Assembly (NCBI GenBank): GCA_938075415.1
Contig: CALJHC010000009.1
Location: 60,958 to 124,957 of the forward strand
Length of the DNA: 64,000 nucleotides
Reading direction: 5' to 3'
DNA from: an uncultured Rubripirellula sp.
GTDB taxonomy: Bacteria; Planctomycetota; Planctomycetia; Pirellulales; Pirellulaceae
This document shows, in pieces, positions 56,971 through 64,000 of this stretch (position 1 is the stretch's first letter; every line of letters begins with the position of its first letter). The notes beneath the pieces were generated by a model that was given only the letters and a program-made list of their open reading frames with translations, did not search any database and was not told the DNA's origin. The position numbers were made by a program, and so were the translations under genes.

Positions 56971-58425
56971 TTACCGCCACTCAGCAGACCAATCTTTCGT
57001 TTTGATGCCACTGCGAATTCGCCATTCCCGCAGTTCTGTCAAAAGACTTTCCTTGAGAACGCCGGACTCGGGATCGTTCCAGAGATTCCTTGATTCGTTG
57101 GGGTCAGCTTCCAAATCAAAAAGCTGCCCATGAGGTTCATCAAGAAAATGGACAAGCTTATGCTGCGCACTTCGTACCATGGTCATGAATTCACAACCGG
57201 TCAGGACTGCATCGCGTGCTTGCTCGCAGTAAACATAATCTCGGCCCGTCCAATCATCTTGTTGAGATAATGCGGGTGAAAGTGAGATGGCTTCCCAGTC
57301 CGAGGGTACCTCCAATCCAGCCCAGTCCAGAATGGTTGGACCCAGGTCCATCAACTGCACCAAGTCGTTAACTTGCCGGCCCTTTCCAAAACGCTCTGGC
57401 GCCCAAACGATCAACGGAACACGTGTGACCTGTTCGTACATGGTCCACTTTTGACTGTGCCCATGATCGGTAAGGCAATCTCCATGGTCGCTGGTAAAGA
57501 TGACGATTGAATTTTCGAGGTACCCATTTCGCTCCAAAGCTTCCATGATTTCACCAACCTTCTGGTCGATCATGGTTACGTTTGCAAGGTAGAACGCCCG
57601 TTGGCGGTGACGCTGGTCATCACTCGGTTCCAATTCCAGCACAACGGAATCATGATCAATGTCCGCATTGTGCTGACGTAATTCTTTGAAAGCGGGTGGT
57701 TGACCTTCAAGGTCCTCTTGCGGCACCGGGGCGATTGGTAGTTTTTGATTTAAATAGTGATCGGCATATCTTGCGACGGGGTCGTAGGGGGGATGCGGAC
57801 CCGGGAAACCAATTTGGAGAAAAAGTGGACGCATCGGTGGCTTGTTATCTATCCACCACCGAGCCATGTCACCGACAAAGAAATCAGGGTGCGTGTCCTC
57901 GGGCAGTTCCCATTCGAAGGCGCCGAGTGCATCACGGTAATCCTCTCGACGTCGGTAGAGTTCTCGCTGTTGTTTTACCAAGCCGCGATAGCGAAGGGCT
58001 CGGTCCCATTCGTCAAAGTAGTAGCGGCCCTCTAAATAGCGATCCTTATTCTCAACCACGAATCGTTCATGGAAGCCCAATTCGGTCTGATAAGGCCAAG
58101 TGTGCATCTTTCCGATGTTCGAGCAGTAGTATCCCGAATCGTTCAGCCTCTCGATCCAGCTTCGCCGCCAAGTGTCTGCGTTCTTCAAAATCCCAGTGGT
58201 GTGCGGGAAATACCCCTTGAATAGACTCGCACGTGCTGCCGCGCACGAGGCGGCGGTCACGTGGCATTGTGTGAAAGTGACGCCCTCTCGAACCAAACGA
58301 TCCAAGTGGGGCGTGTCCATGTGGGGGTGGCCCAAGGCAGCAATTGTGTCAAATCGCTGTTGATCGGTGATGATGAAAATAATGTTGGGGCGATCGTCGT
58401 GATCGCGTTTTTGATGAACAAACAT
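56971..58425 (-). CDS. Cytosolic sulfatase
   Basis: A 484-residue sulfatase without a signal peptide: the catalytic domain starts within 15 residues of ATG 58425. The formylglycine motif is C61-A-A-A-R in 'ASCAAARASLFKG', the C-x-A-x-R form instead of C-x-P-x-R, which is still accepted by anaerobic-type maturases. Metal residues are D21 in 'FIITDQQRFD' and 'IFTSDHGDCLTDHG'. 'LFLQIGFPGPHPPYDP' and 'DLEADPNESRNLW' are typical sulfatase elements. Unlike the exported sulfatase at 4.6 kb it probably acts on imported sulfated sugars. A phosphonate monoester hydrolase activity is an alternative within the same superfamily. Confidence 0.92.
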   Translation of the reverse strand: MFVHQKRDHDDRPNIIFIITDQQRFDTIAALGHPHMDTPHLDRLVREGVTFTQCHVTAASCAAARASLFKGYFPHTTGILKNADTWRRSWIERLNDSGYYCSNIGKMHTWPYQTELGFHERFVVENKDRYLEGRYYFDEWDRALRYRGLVKQQRELYRRREDYRDALGAFEWELPEDTHPDFFVGDMARWWIDNKPPMRPLFLQIGFPGPHPPYDPVARYADHYLNQKLPIAPVPQEDLEGQPPAFKELRQHNADIDHDSVVLELEPSDDQRHRQRAFYLANVTMIDQKVGEIMEALERNGYLENSIVIFTSDHGDCLTDHGHSQKWTMYEQVTRVPLIVWAPERFGKGRQVNDLVQLMDLGPTILDWAGLEVPSDWEAISLSPALSQQDDWTGRDYVYCEQARDAVLTGCEFMTMVRSAQHKLVHFLDEPHGQLFDLEADPNESRNLWNDPESGVLKESLLTELREWRIRSGIKTKDWSAEWR

Positions 58426-58731
58426 GACCGGTTGGCAAATTTGGAAAGGCTCGGGTTCGAATTGCCCACTCTTTTTAGCGTGTTGAGCCCCGATAGCCTA
58501 CATGAGCAAACGCTCTGTGAATATTTGACGACTGACCTGACCTGAATGGTGCGCAACAATCTGACGGTTTTGGCTGTTTTTTTGTGAGCGGCTGCCTAAG
58601 CCATCTTTCGATCGGGTGAGGGCCGTTCATGAACCCTTGGGCGTGTTAGATGGTATCACCGAGAGTTATGTTGGAAAATTGAATTTCCGAAAGGAAATAG
58701 CACGGATCAATCTTTCGCCAAGAGCACCACC

Positions 58732-58767
58732 ATCATTGTTGGTGCGCAAAATCATTGTTGGTGCGCC
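58732..58767. repeat. 19-bp tandem duplication
   Basis: atcattgttggtgcgcaaa at 58732-58750 followed by atcattgttggtgcgcc at 58751-58767. Confidence 0.93.
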
Positions 58768-58914
58768 GACCCATTTTGAATCTGCCGAATTTGGTCTCGC
58801 TCGCGTTTCGCAAAGATCAGCCGAATCGGTTTGCCGCTTCGGTCAATGATCGTTTTCTCAGCAGATCTTGCTCCAACCTCTTCGAACCGACAGGGCATTG
58901 AGAAACCATTGCCC

Positions 58915-58956
58915 GTTGCTTGACTCGAGTCGTTAGTTGCTTGACTGGAGTCGTTA
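58915..58956. repeat. 21-bp tandem duplication
   Basis: Two units beginning gttgcttgact(c/g)gagtcg at 58915 and 58936, differing at one base. The downstream sequence keeps further ctcga fragments up to 59010. Confidence 0.93.
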
Positions 58957-59296
58957 GAAGCTCGAACGTACTCTCGTTGACTCGAACTTGAATCGGCTTG
59001 CGACTTCGAGCGTTCTTGCTGCGCGAGCTCGGCCGCTGTTGCTGGTTGGGTCAGCCCGGTTTGACACCCATTCCAAAACGGTTTTCAGTAACGCCGACCA
59101 GGTTCCATCAAAGCGAGGAAGTCACGACCGAAATGATCACTGCCGATTTCCACCAAGATAAAGAGATTGACGATGTGATTCCGATCCGCTCGCGATTAAC
59201 AAAAAAATCGACCGGGAAGGATGAATCGACCGGAAAAGATCAAGGGAACGTCAAGAGTGTGACGGAATGGATCGAACTTGGCTGACATGTCAATCC

Positions 59297-59734
59297 TTAA
59301 ACAGCGGGACCCAAAGCCACTTCTGGCTCCAAAAGCTTCCGCTCCGCCGTTCCTTCACCCAGCTCATGCCAATGGCGAACGGAATCATCGTCAGCCCGCC
59401 AACAAAGGTTCACTTTCCGATTGTCCAGCGTTGAGGGAAAGTCAACCGATCCATCGAAAGGATCGTGAGGTTCGACACCCAGTGCTTCCAGTTCCGTGCG
59501 GCACGATTCGAAACGCTGCTCCACTTCAAGTAAGGAGCTTCGCACATCCGCGACTTCTTCCTCGTAGGCATCGTCAGAATTCATCTCGCCGATCTCATCA
59601 AGGCCCACTAGCTGCTGTCGCTGCAGATTGATTGAATCGGACAGTTCGGACATGTCACGGACAATGCTACGAATCAGCGGTAACAGCTTGGAGGCTGTTC
59701 CGGGTGTGAAATCGTGAGTCGAATCCAATTTCAT
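59297..59734 (-). CDS. DUF2203 family protein
   Basis: A 145-residue protein of the DUF2203 family. The N-terminal 'DFTPGTASKLLPLIRSIVRDM' (seen as DFTPGTASKLLPLIRS) starts a long helical hairpin, probably coiled coil, covering about residues 15-85. The C-terminal part has the family signature 'DFPSTLDNRKVNLCWRADD' followed by 'VRHWHELGEGTAERK', with conserved Cys-Trp-Arg and Trp-His-Glu. The function of the family is unknown. The start ATG 59734 gives the expected length, with a slightly long N-terminus. It has no close neighbour. Confidence 0.82.
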   Translation of the reverse strand: MKLDSTHDFTPGTASKLLPLIRSIVRDMSELSDSINLQRQQLVGLDEIGEMNSDDAYEEEVADVRSSLLEVEQRFESCRTELEALGVEPHDPFDGSVDFPSTLDNRKVNLCWRADDDSVRHWHELGEGTAERKLLEPEVALGPAV

Positions 59735-60532
59735 TACTTGCTCTGGGATTGAAATTCGAACCGCAGATGATTGCGATGCATGGGGATATGTTTAGAGGAT
59801 AGTCTGGTTTGACGCTTTGGTCCGGAACAATTCATCTGGATTGAGAAGATTGAAACGGCATTCGACGCTCGTATCTTTGTAGGCCTTCGGTAACCGACGC
59901 CACCTTTTATCAGAAAACCCACAGCTTTGAAATCAGGACGATCTGTTTTCGCCGCACCAGACCCTTATCAGCGATGTAACGATCAAAAAAACAACGGATT
60001 TTGGATCACGGTCTCCCGACGCGGTATCGCCCTCTGAGCGAGACTTTCGATGGGGTCGTTGGCCTGTGCCGCCCTAACCGCATGGGGTCGCCTCAGCCAA
60101 CTTCTTGCTTTTGGTTTTCACGGATTGACGGTCTCGGGCCTCCATTTGTTGGGTTGCAATGTTTGTTGCAAGAGGGACAGAATTCGGCGATTTCCGGGCT
60201 TCTTCGCTGAGTCACGTGGTTGCTTCCTTAGAATCGCCGCTGGCCTCATCAGGTTGGATGACACCAGACTCACCTCACCGAGGTTCGGGAGTTTTCAGCG
60301 TTAATTCTACGAATTTGCCGAACATGTGATCTGCTGGATTTCTGCAAAATGAACGTTTCTGATAGCGAGACCCCGGAAAAAAATTTCGCAACTCCGAACA
60401 TCCGTGAATTCAATTTGGAAGTTTGATTGGATCTTTGCCGACGACTGTCGATCAACGTTCCGTTTCGAACTTGAGAAGGTCGCGGAAGGGTTTGGAGTTA
60501 TCATTTCGCGGGAAAAACAGTCTTGGCCATCC

Positions 60533-60583
60533 CTCGCAGTTGGCCATTCCTCGCAGTTGGCCATTCCTCGCAGTTGGCCATTC
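60533..60583. repeat. 17-bp tandem repeat, 3 exact copies
   Basis: ctcgcagttggccattc at 60533-60549, 60550-60566 and 60567-60583, preceded by a degenerate partial copy (cttggccatcc). Confidence 0.96.
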
Positions 60584-60625
60584 AGGGGAAGTGTGGAGAT
60601 GGTATTCGAAAAAACGTCTCCAATC

Positions 60626-60671
60626 AGCTGGCGGACGGATTACCTCTCAGCTGGCGGACGGATTACCTCGG
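60626..60671. repeat. 23-bp tandem duplication
   Basis: Two units starting agctggcggacggattacct at 60626 and 60649, exact except for the last base or two. Confidence 0.95.
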
Positions 60672-60860
60672 GCGTTCGTGAAAGCACGGCGAGGTCAATT
60701 GTCGTTGTCAGCAGGTTGTCTCGAGGATCGTTACGATGGCTGGCGATGGGGATCAGGTGCGCAGCCGGTTTATCAGTTTATCAACCCGCTTGATGCCATC
60801 GAAGAGTTACCTAGCAAGGTTTCGCAGGTAACGCTTGGATGCCGGATCCTTGTACGGCGT

Positions 60861-60900
60861 GTTGATGTGGGTCGGTACGGCTTGTTGATATGGGTCGGTA
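60861..60900. repeat. 23-bp tandem duplication, second copy partial
   Basis: gttgat(g/a)tgggtcggta repeats at 60861 and 60884; the first unit is 23 bp and the second is recognisable for 17 bp. Confidence 0.88.
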
Positions 60901-61197
60901 TTGGGCAATCGAACTTCTGCTCTTTTGTTTTGGATCACAGTGGACAGCACGCTGGGTCTGCCGGCGGAATCTCGCCGATTACGCCGGTGTGGGTCCGAAG
61001 ACGATTAATTTCGTTTTGGAACTCAGGAATAATTTGTTCCGAAACGGCAGTTCCGATCATGGAAAACTCGCGTTGAAAACAGCAAATCGCGGGGGCAAAG
61101 TTTGGCGGTTTTAGTAATTCGGGCGAATTATGCCGATTCTAGAGCCCGAATGGGGAGGTTGAATGTCAAAAAAGCACCTTTGTCAAGCCGTATTTCC

Positions 61198-61225
61198 TTG
61201 ACGCATCTTTTTTTTGACCTAGATT
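61198..61225 (+). promoter_or_regulatory. Predicted sigma-70-type promoter of csrA
   Basis: TTGACG at 61198-61203 and TAGATT at 61220-61225 with a 16-base spacer that includes a T-tract. It would give a leader of about 150 bases before csrA. Confidence 0.5.
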
Positions 61226-61235
61226 TAACCGTGGC

Positions 61236-61373
61236 AGGAATAGCGATTCGCTACAACAATTGAGTCGCAAATGCAACCGGCCTACGAAGCGGTGAGACAG
61301 GACTTGGATCCTGGTGGACATCGGACTGTAGGCACTCACAACTAGGAAATAGTTAAGGCCGGTTAAGAAAGGA
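61236..61373 (+). promoter_or_regulatory. GGA-rich csrA leader, possible CsrA autoregulation
   Basis: Seven GGA triplets lie between the predicted start and csrA. One (61306-61308) sits in the six-base loop of a small hairpin, cagga-cttgga-tcctg (61298-61313). The last (61371-61373) is part of the AAAGGA ribosome site. CsrA binds GGA in loops and at ribosome sites, so this layout suggests self-repression. Confidence 0.5.
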
Positions 61374-61380
61374 CTGGGAC

Positions 61381-61584
61381 ATGTTAGTTTTATCCAGAAA
61401 AAAGAACGAAAGTATCGTCATCAACAACGACATTAAGATCGTGGTTGTTGAAATCCGTGGGGACAAGGTTCGCTTGGGTGTGGAAGCACCTCGAGAAGTG
61501 CCGGTTCATCGTCGGGAAGTCTACGATGCGATCCAGCGCAGTCTGGAGTCGGATGACGCTCCGGTAGAATCCGACCTTGCTTAA
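61381..61584 (+). CDS. csrA: Carbon storage regulator CsrA
   Basis: A 67-residue RNA-binding regulator. The N-terminal '[18 protein letters not shown]' and '[18 protein letters not shown]' with '[15 protein letters not shown]' are near-consensus CsrA, including L4 and R6 in strand beta1 and the R44-type RNA-contacting arginine in 'VPVHRREV'. The protein represses or stabilises target mRNAs by binding GGA motifs. The ribosome site AAAGGA lies seven bases upstream of ATG 61381. The antagonist FliW is not encoded in the neighbourhood. The gene has no co-transcribed partner visible. Confidence 0.97.
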   Translation: MLVLSRKKNESIVINNDIKIVVVEIRGDKVRLGVEAPREVPVHRREVYDAIQRSLESDDAPVESDLA

Positions 61585-62037
61585 CCGTTCTGGCGGGTGC
61601 ACCATCCGCCGTTAAGGTCATCGGACATCCGATCACCCAATCCAAAGTCACCGCCTTCTCACCCCACCGGGGTTTGCGGTCGATGCGGCACCCCGGGGCC
61701 AACCATTCGGGAAGTTTTGCCAGCATGCTGGAGGCTTCTTTCTTATCCGGTCCGAGGAAATTCTTTCCAAAGCCGCCAAAAAACCACCTCGAGCATCTCC
61801 AATCGAGTTTTCCACGTGGAGTTGATGTTAGGTTTGGTGTCGATGGCTGGCAAATGGAAGGATTCCTCTCAGGTGATCCGGTGTCCAAAGAGTGTCGATG
61901 GCAACCACGGCGATCCGATGAAATTGCTTTCTCAGCGAACTGCCCGACGGTACCCTTGACGCGAGAGCGTTTGGTCATGTAAAAATCCGAGAACTGACGC
62001 AGGAAAAGTCGTCATCGACAACTTTTCACACGCCAGA
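61585..62037. other. Intergenic between csrA and tRNA-Glu
   Basis: About 450 bases without a supportable gene. Overlapping open frames on both strands here contradict each other and lack start signals. Confidence 0.5.
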
Positions 62038-62110
62038 GGCCCCTTCGTCTAGCGGTCTAGGACACCGCCCTTTCACGGCGGTAACACGGGTTCGAGTCCC
62101 GTAGGGGTCA
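62038..62110 (+). tRNA. tRNA-Glu, anticodon TTC
   Basis: A complete 73-base cloverleaf. The acceptor stem ggcccct (62038-62044) pairs with aggggtc, with one G-U pair. The anticodon arm is ccgccctttcacggcgg with anticodon TTC in the loop ctttcac. The T arm is acgggttcgagtcccgt, and the discriminator base is A62110. CCA is not encoded. An integrase gene follows, making this the likely integration target. Confidence 0.96.
62100..62110. other. Candidate attachment-site core in the tRNA 3' end
   Basis: cgtaggggtca at the tRNA 3' end recurs exactly at 62209-62219, just ahead of the excisionase-like gene. tRNA 3' ends are classic targets of tyrosine recombinases. The distal copy that would delimit the element must lie beyond the window. 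Confidence 0.45.
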
Positions 62111-62117
62111 TCAAGTA

Positions 62118-62149
62118 AAGCCTGTATCTCAACGATACGGGCTTTTTTT
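62118..62149 (+). terminator. Rho-independent terminator after tRNA-Glu
   Basis: aagcctgtatc pairs with gatacgggctt (one G-U pair) around a five-base loop, followed by a run of T to 62149. It starts seven bases after the tRNA. Confidence 0.95.
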
Positions 62150-62208
62150 GTGCAATTCGTTGAATTTTTGATCTATCTGATGTCTGCTGATACCTGCTGA
62201 GGGCAACT

Positions 62209-62240
62209 CGTAGGGGTCAGATATGGGGTCAAAAGGGTCA
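62209..62240. other. Repeated ggggtca elements, candidate integrase sites
   Basis: An 11-base copy of the tRNA end (62209-62219) is followed by ggggtca at 62225-62231 and agggtca at 62234-62240. The cluster overlaps the start of the excisionase-like gene and could be arm-type recombinase binding sites. Confidence 0.4.
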
Positions 62241-62657
62241 ATGAATCGAGCAGAATTGATCGAGTATGTGAGGCTTGAGATAGAACAAGCTGAGGAAGAT
62301 GCCAAGCGAGAAGATGGAACGCCTTGGACTTGGATTGATGCGGCTGTGAGTGTGATCAGGGACAACCTCAAGGCACTCAATCTGGGGCCACAGGAGGCTC
62401 TCTCGCTGCTCCAAATGATAGATGAGAGTAAGTTGTCGGCCATGCAGTTCGTCGCTTCCTTGCCTCTTTTTGGAGACGATGCAAACCCTCAGTTACTGAC
62501 CCGTGAGCAGGCCAGTGAGCTACTCGCCTGCAGCATCCAGCATATTGATCGGCTGGTCAAAGACAACCAGATCAAACGAGTCAAGGTTGGTCAGAAAGTG
62601 ACTCGCATCTTACGGTCATCGGTGGTTGAGTTCATTAACCAAGGGGGGCTTCACTGA
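62223..62657 (+). CDS. Excisionase-like MerR/HTH_17 DNA-binding protein
   Basis: A protein of 144 residues (from ATG 62223; ATG 62241 is an alternative). The N-terminal 90 residues are helical and acidic, without a known domain. The C-terminus is a typical helix-turn-helix of the excisionase family: 'LLTREQASELLACSIQHIDRLVKDNQIKRVKVGQKVTRI' (seen as LLTREQASELLACS and KRVKVGQKVTRI) and 'SSVVEFI'. Such proteins direct excision by bending DNA next to the integrase. The stop codon TGA overlaps the integrase ATG by one base (TGATG), so the two are translationally coupled. Confidence 0.85.
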   Translation: MGSKGSMNRAELIEYVRLEIEQAEEDAKREDGTPWTWIDAAVSVIRDNLKALNLGPQEALSLLQMIDESKLSAMQFVASLPLFGDDANPQLLTREQASELLACSIQHIDRLVKDNQIKRVKVGQKVTRILRSSVVEFINQGGLH

Positions 62658-63739
62658 TGGCCAGTCTCAAGAAGCGAGGAGATAACTACTGGACTGTTCG
62701 CGTGATAGTAGATCGCAAGACCAAGGATATCTACCTTGGGCGAACCCCCAGGAAGCAGGCACAGCAAATCAAGGTATACGTTGAGGATGTGCAAGCGTGC
62801 AGGCTGTCTGGCGTTTCACCAAGCCCTACCACAGCGAAGTGGCTGTCGGATATAGCAGGCACAAAGATTCACAGCAGGCTAGTTGAACTAGGTCTTGCCG
62901 ACAAATCCACCCAAGTGTTCACACACATAACACTTGTAGACTTCTGGACTGACTATGTTGAGAGCCTAGCCGTCACCGAGTCAACACACAGGCTCTACAC
63001 CAATGCAATTAAGGACTTCTCGGTGTTCTTCGGTAAGGGCAAGCTAGTTAAAGACATCACCAGCGAGGACATCCGCCGTCTGAGGTCATGGTTGCAGAAG
63101 AAGGGACTGGCTGAGGCGACATGGCGAAAGAAGCTCTCTCGGCTCAAGACGGTGCTTAATAGTGCCGTGAAGCAGAAGCTACTGGATGAGAACCCTGTTG
63201 ATGTGCCGGTTTCAGCCTACGAGAACAAGAGCCGCAGAGTCTTCATTGAGGCTGATGTTATCGAGTCTATCTTGCCTTACGCAACTCAAGACTTACAGAC
63301 GCTTTTGGTGCTGTGTCGCTGGGGAGGATTCAGGCTAAACGAGGCTCTCCAGTTCAGGCTTGAGTGGGTCAACCGAAGGTCTGGAAGCATGACATGCCAT
63401 AGCAAGAAGATACCGCCGATCAGACAAGTGCCTTTGTTTCCTAAAGTGCGTGAGCATCTCGATTCACTGGGCAGAAAGAAGGGGCTTGCTGCGGCTGGCT
63501 ATGAGGGCAAGACGGACGCACTTGCAAGGAAGCAGCTAAGCGAACTCCTCAAGTCCCAGGGCATCGAGCAATGGCCTAGACTGTTTCAGCAACTAAGGTC
63601 ATCCAGACTGAGCGAATTGCTCTCTAGCTATGATCTCGCAAGCGTTGCAAGTTGGCTTGGAAACAGCCCAGCAGTTGCGTCACAATTCTACTTGACAGAG
63701 AGACAAAGTGCCTTCCTAGATGCTGCTAAGAATGGCTAG
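62657..63739 (+). CDS. int: Tyrosine recombinase (integrase)
   Basis: A 360-residue phage-type integrase. The N-terminal strands ('RGDNYWTVRVIVDRKTKDIYLG') resemble an arm-binding domain. The SAM-like core-binding domain spans about residues 90-180. The catalytic domain has the first Arg in 'CRWGGFRLNEAL', a Lys in 'CHSKKIPPIRQVPL', the second Arg in 'QLRSSRLSELL' and the nucleophilic Tyr in 'SPAVASQFYLT'. The usual H-x-x-R and G-H elements are changed: Gln-x-x-Arg and 'WLGNS', as is common in planctomycete integrases. Codon use (many AGG, CTA and AGC) differs from the neighbouring host genes, consistent with transfer. It is coupled to the excisionase-like gene. Confidence 0.93.
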   Translation: MASLKKRGDNYWTVRVIVDRKTKDIYLGRTPRKQAQQIKVYVEDVQACRLSGVSPSPTTAKWLSDIAGTKIHSRLVELGLADKSTQVFTHITLVDFWTDYVESLAVTESTHRLYTNAIKDFSVFFGKGKLVKDITSEDIRRLRSWLQKKGLAEATWRKKLSRLKTVLNSAVKQKLLDENPVDVPVSAYENKSRRVFIEADVIESILPYATQDLQTLLVLCRWGGFRLNEALQFRLEWVNRRSGSMTCHSKKIPPIRQVPLFPKVREHLDSLGRKKGLAAAGYEGKTDALARKQLSELLKSQGIEQWPRLFQQLRSSRLSELLSSYDLASVASWLGNSPAVASQFYLTERQSAFLDAAKNG

Positions 63740-63944
63740 AGAGAAGGGGCTCTTAGAATGTGATATCAGACCCCAGGAGGCTCACAGACTCACGCAAATA
63801 GCAAACGTGACTGTTGCATCAAGCAGACTGCTGAGGGCCTCAGAATAGCTTTTAGGCCACAGGGGCAAGCGTACAGGGTCTGTGGTAAACTAAGCTCTGA
63901 AGGCATTGTGGCCTCACCATTAGCCAGCACACCGAACAAATCGC

Positions 63945-64000
63945 ATGTTATCCTCAGATGTTTTTATGGTCTTCTGGGTCGTACTCTCAGTCGCCTTTAT
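63945..64000 (+). CDS. Possible start of a small membrane protein, cut by the window edge
   Basis: From ATG 63945 the frame is open to the end of the window, and its 18 visible residues are hydrophobic (MLSSDVFMVFWVVLSVAF). It follows the integrase by about 200 bases and would belong to the integrated element. With so little sequence it could be chance. Confidence 0.25.
   Translation, partial: MLSSDVFMVFWVVLSVAF

Larger units (their letters stand above)
58426..59296. other. Intergenic with several small tandem duplications
   Basis: About 870 bases. It holds duplications at 58732-58767 and 58915-58956 and a 17-bp one near 59213-59246 (aatcgaccgg(g/a)aaggatg). An open frame at 58998-59285 has no recognisable feature. 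Confidence 0.55.
59735..61380. other. Long non-coding stretch with three tandem duplications, ending in the csrA leader
   Basis: The longest gap in the window (1.65 kb). Open plus-strand frames (60404-60793, 60423-61076) run through the tandem repeats at 60533-60583, 60626-60671 and 60861-60900. They change apparent composition along their length and show no domain, so I do not call genes. The right end is the csrA promoter and leader. Decay of a former gene is possible. Confidence 0.5.

Noticed and set aside
58998..59285. A 95-codon plus-strand open frame
   Set aside because: It contains part of a 17-bp tandem duplication, has no recognisable domain and its start lies in repeat-derived sequence.
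60423..61076. A 217-codon plus-strand open frame
   Set aside because: It runs through three tandem duplications, overlaps another open frame, has no ribosome site or domain and reads as low-complexity chance sequence.

Overview
The window looks like a chromosomal segment of a marine-type planctomycete, probably of the Pirellulales (Rhodopirellula-like) sort. The evidence is two formylglycine-type sulfatases, many secreted enzymes and beta-propellers with signal peptides, a ferredoxin-dependent 2-oxoglutarate oxidoreductase, csrA, a MoxR/DUF58/transglutaminase cluster, generous intergenic spacing, weak or absent Shine-Dalgarno sequences with many TTG/GTG starts, and an integrase with the 'WLGNS' type of active-site region. 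The taxonomic placement is an inference; no rRNA lies in the window.

Layout. 0.4-7.4 kb: DUF1499 protein, an unusual enolase-superfamily enzyme, a PHP-type histidinol phosphatase, an exported iduronate-2-sulfatase-like sulfatase and an orphan EboE-like TIM-barrel protein. 8-12.5 kb: a likely operon of a secreted M1 metallopeptidase, a DUF6702 protein and a CinA homologue whose C-terminal deamidase domain has decayed. 13.3-16 kb (minus strand): metallophosphoesterase, zinc-ribbon membrane protein and PPK2. 16.4-19.3 kb: an OleD-like reductase, a ketosynthase and an acyl carrier protein. 20-23 kb: small secreted proteins, a WD40-like protein and a CBM9-like protein. 23-28 kb: korA/korB and cysK. 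28.4-36 kb: an unknown protein, an O-methyltransferase, fumC, an NHL protein and a heptosyltransferase-like GT9. 36-42 kb: S46 peptidase, pterin-carbinolamine dehydratase, a UvrC/Cho-like GIY-YIG protein and a PQQ-type propeller. 42-48 kb: xseA, dapF, apt, a voltage-gated K+ channel with a zinc-ribbon tail, and an unknown membrane protein. 48-53.5 kb (minus strand): moxR, DUF58, transglutaminase and cmk, the last three with overlapping stop/start codons. 54-59.7 kb: M13 peptidase, a cytosolic sulfatase and a DUF2203 protein. 61.4 kb: csrA with a GGA-rich leader. 62.0 kb to the end: tRNA-Glu(TTC) followed by an excisionase-like gene and a tyrosine recombinase, the left end of an integrated element that runs out of the window.

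The most striking signal is outside the genes. About twenty intergenic spaces or 3' flanks carry short direct tandem duplications with unit lengths of 9-25 bp (mostly 13-19 bp). Each array has its own unrelated unit, and several start within a few bases of a stop codon. The largest are a composite 290-bp array at 12765-13053, eight 16-bp units at 19585-19717 and seven 15-bp units at 28186-28290. No conserved spacer or shared motif links them, so this looks like a genome-wide process that generates new tandem repeats rather than one repeat family. Other points worth checking are the CsrA autoregulation layout, the degenerate CinA, the truncated UvrC-like nuclease, the OleD/KS/ACP group and the two consecutive hairpins ahead of the methyltransferase. 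I did not find a clearly new multi-gene defence or metabolic system.
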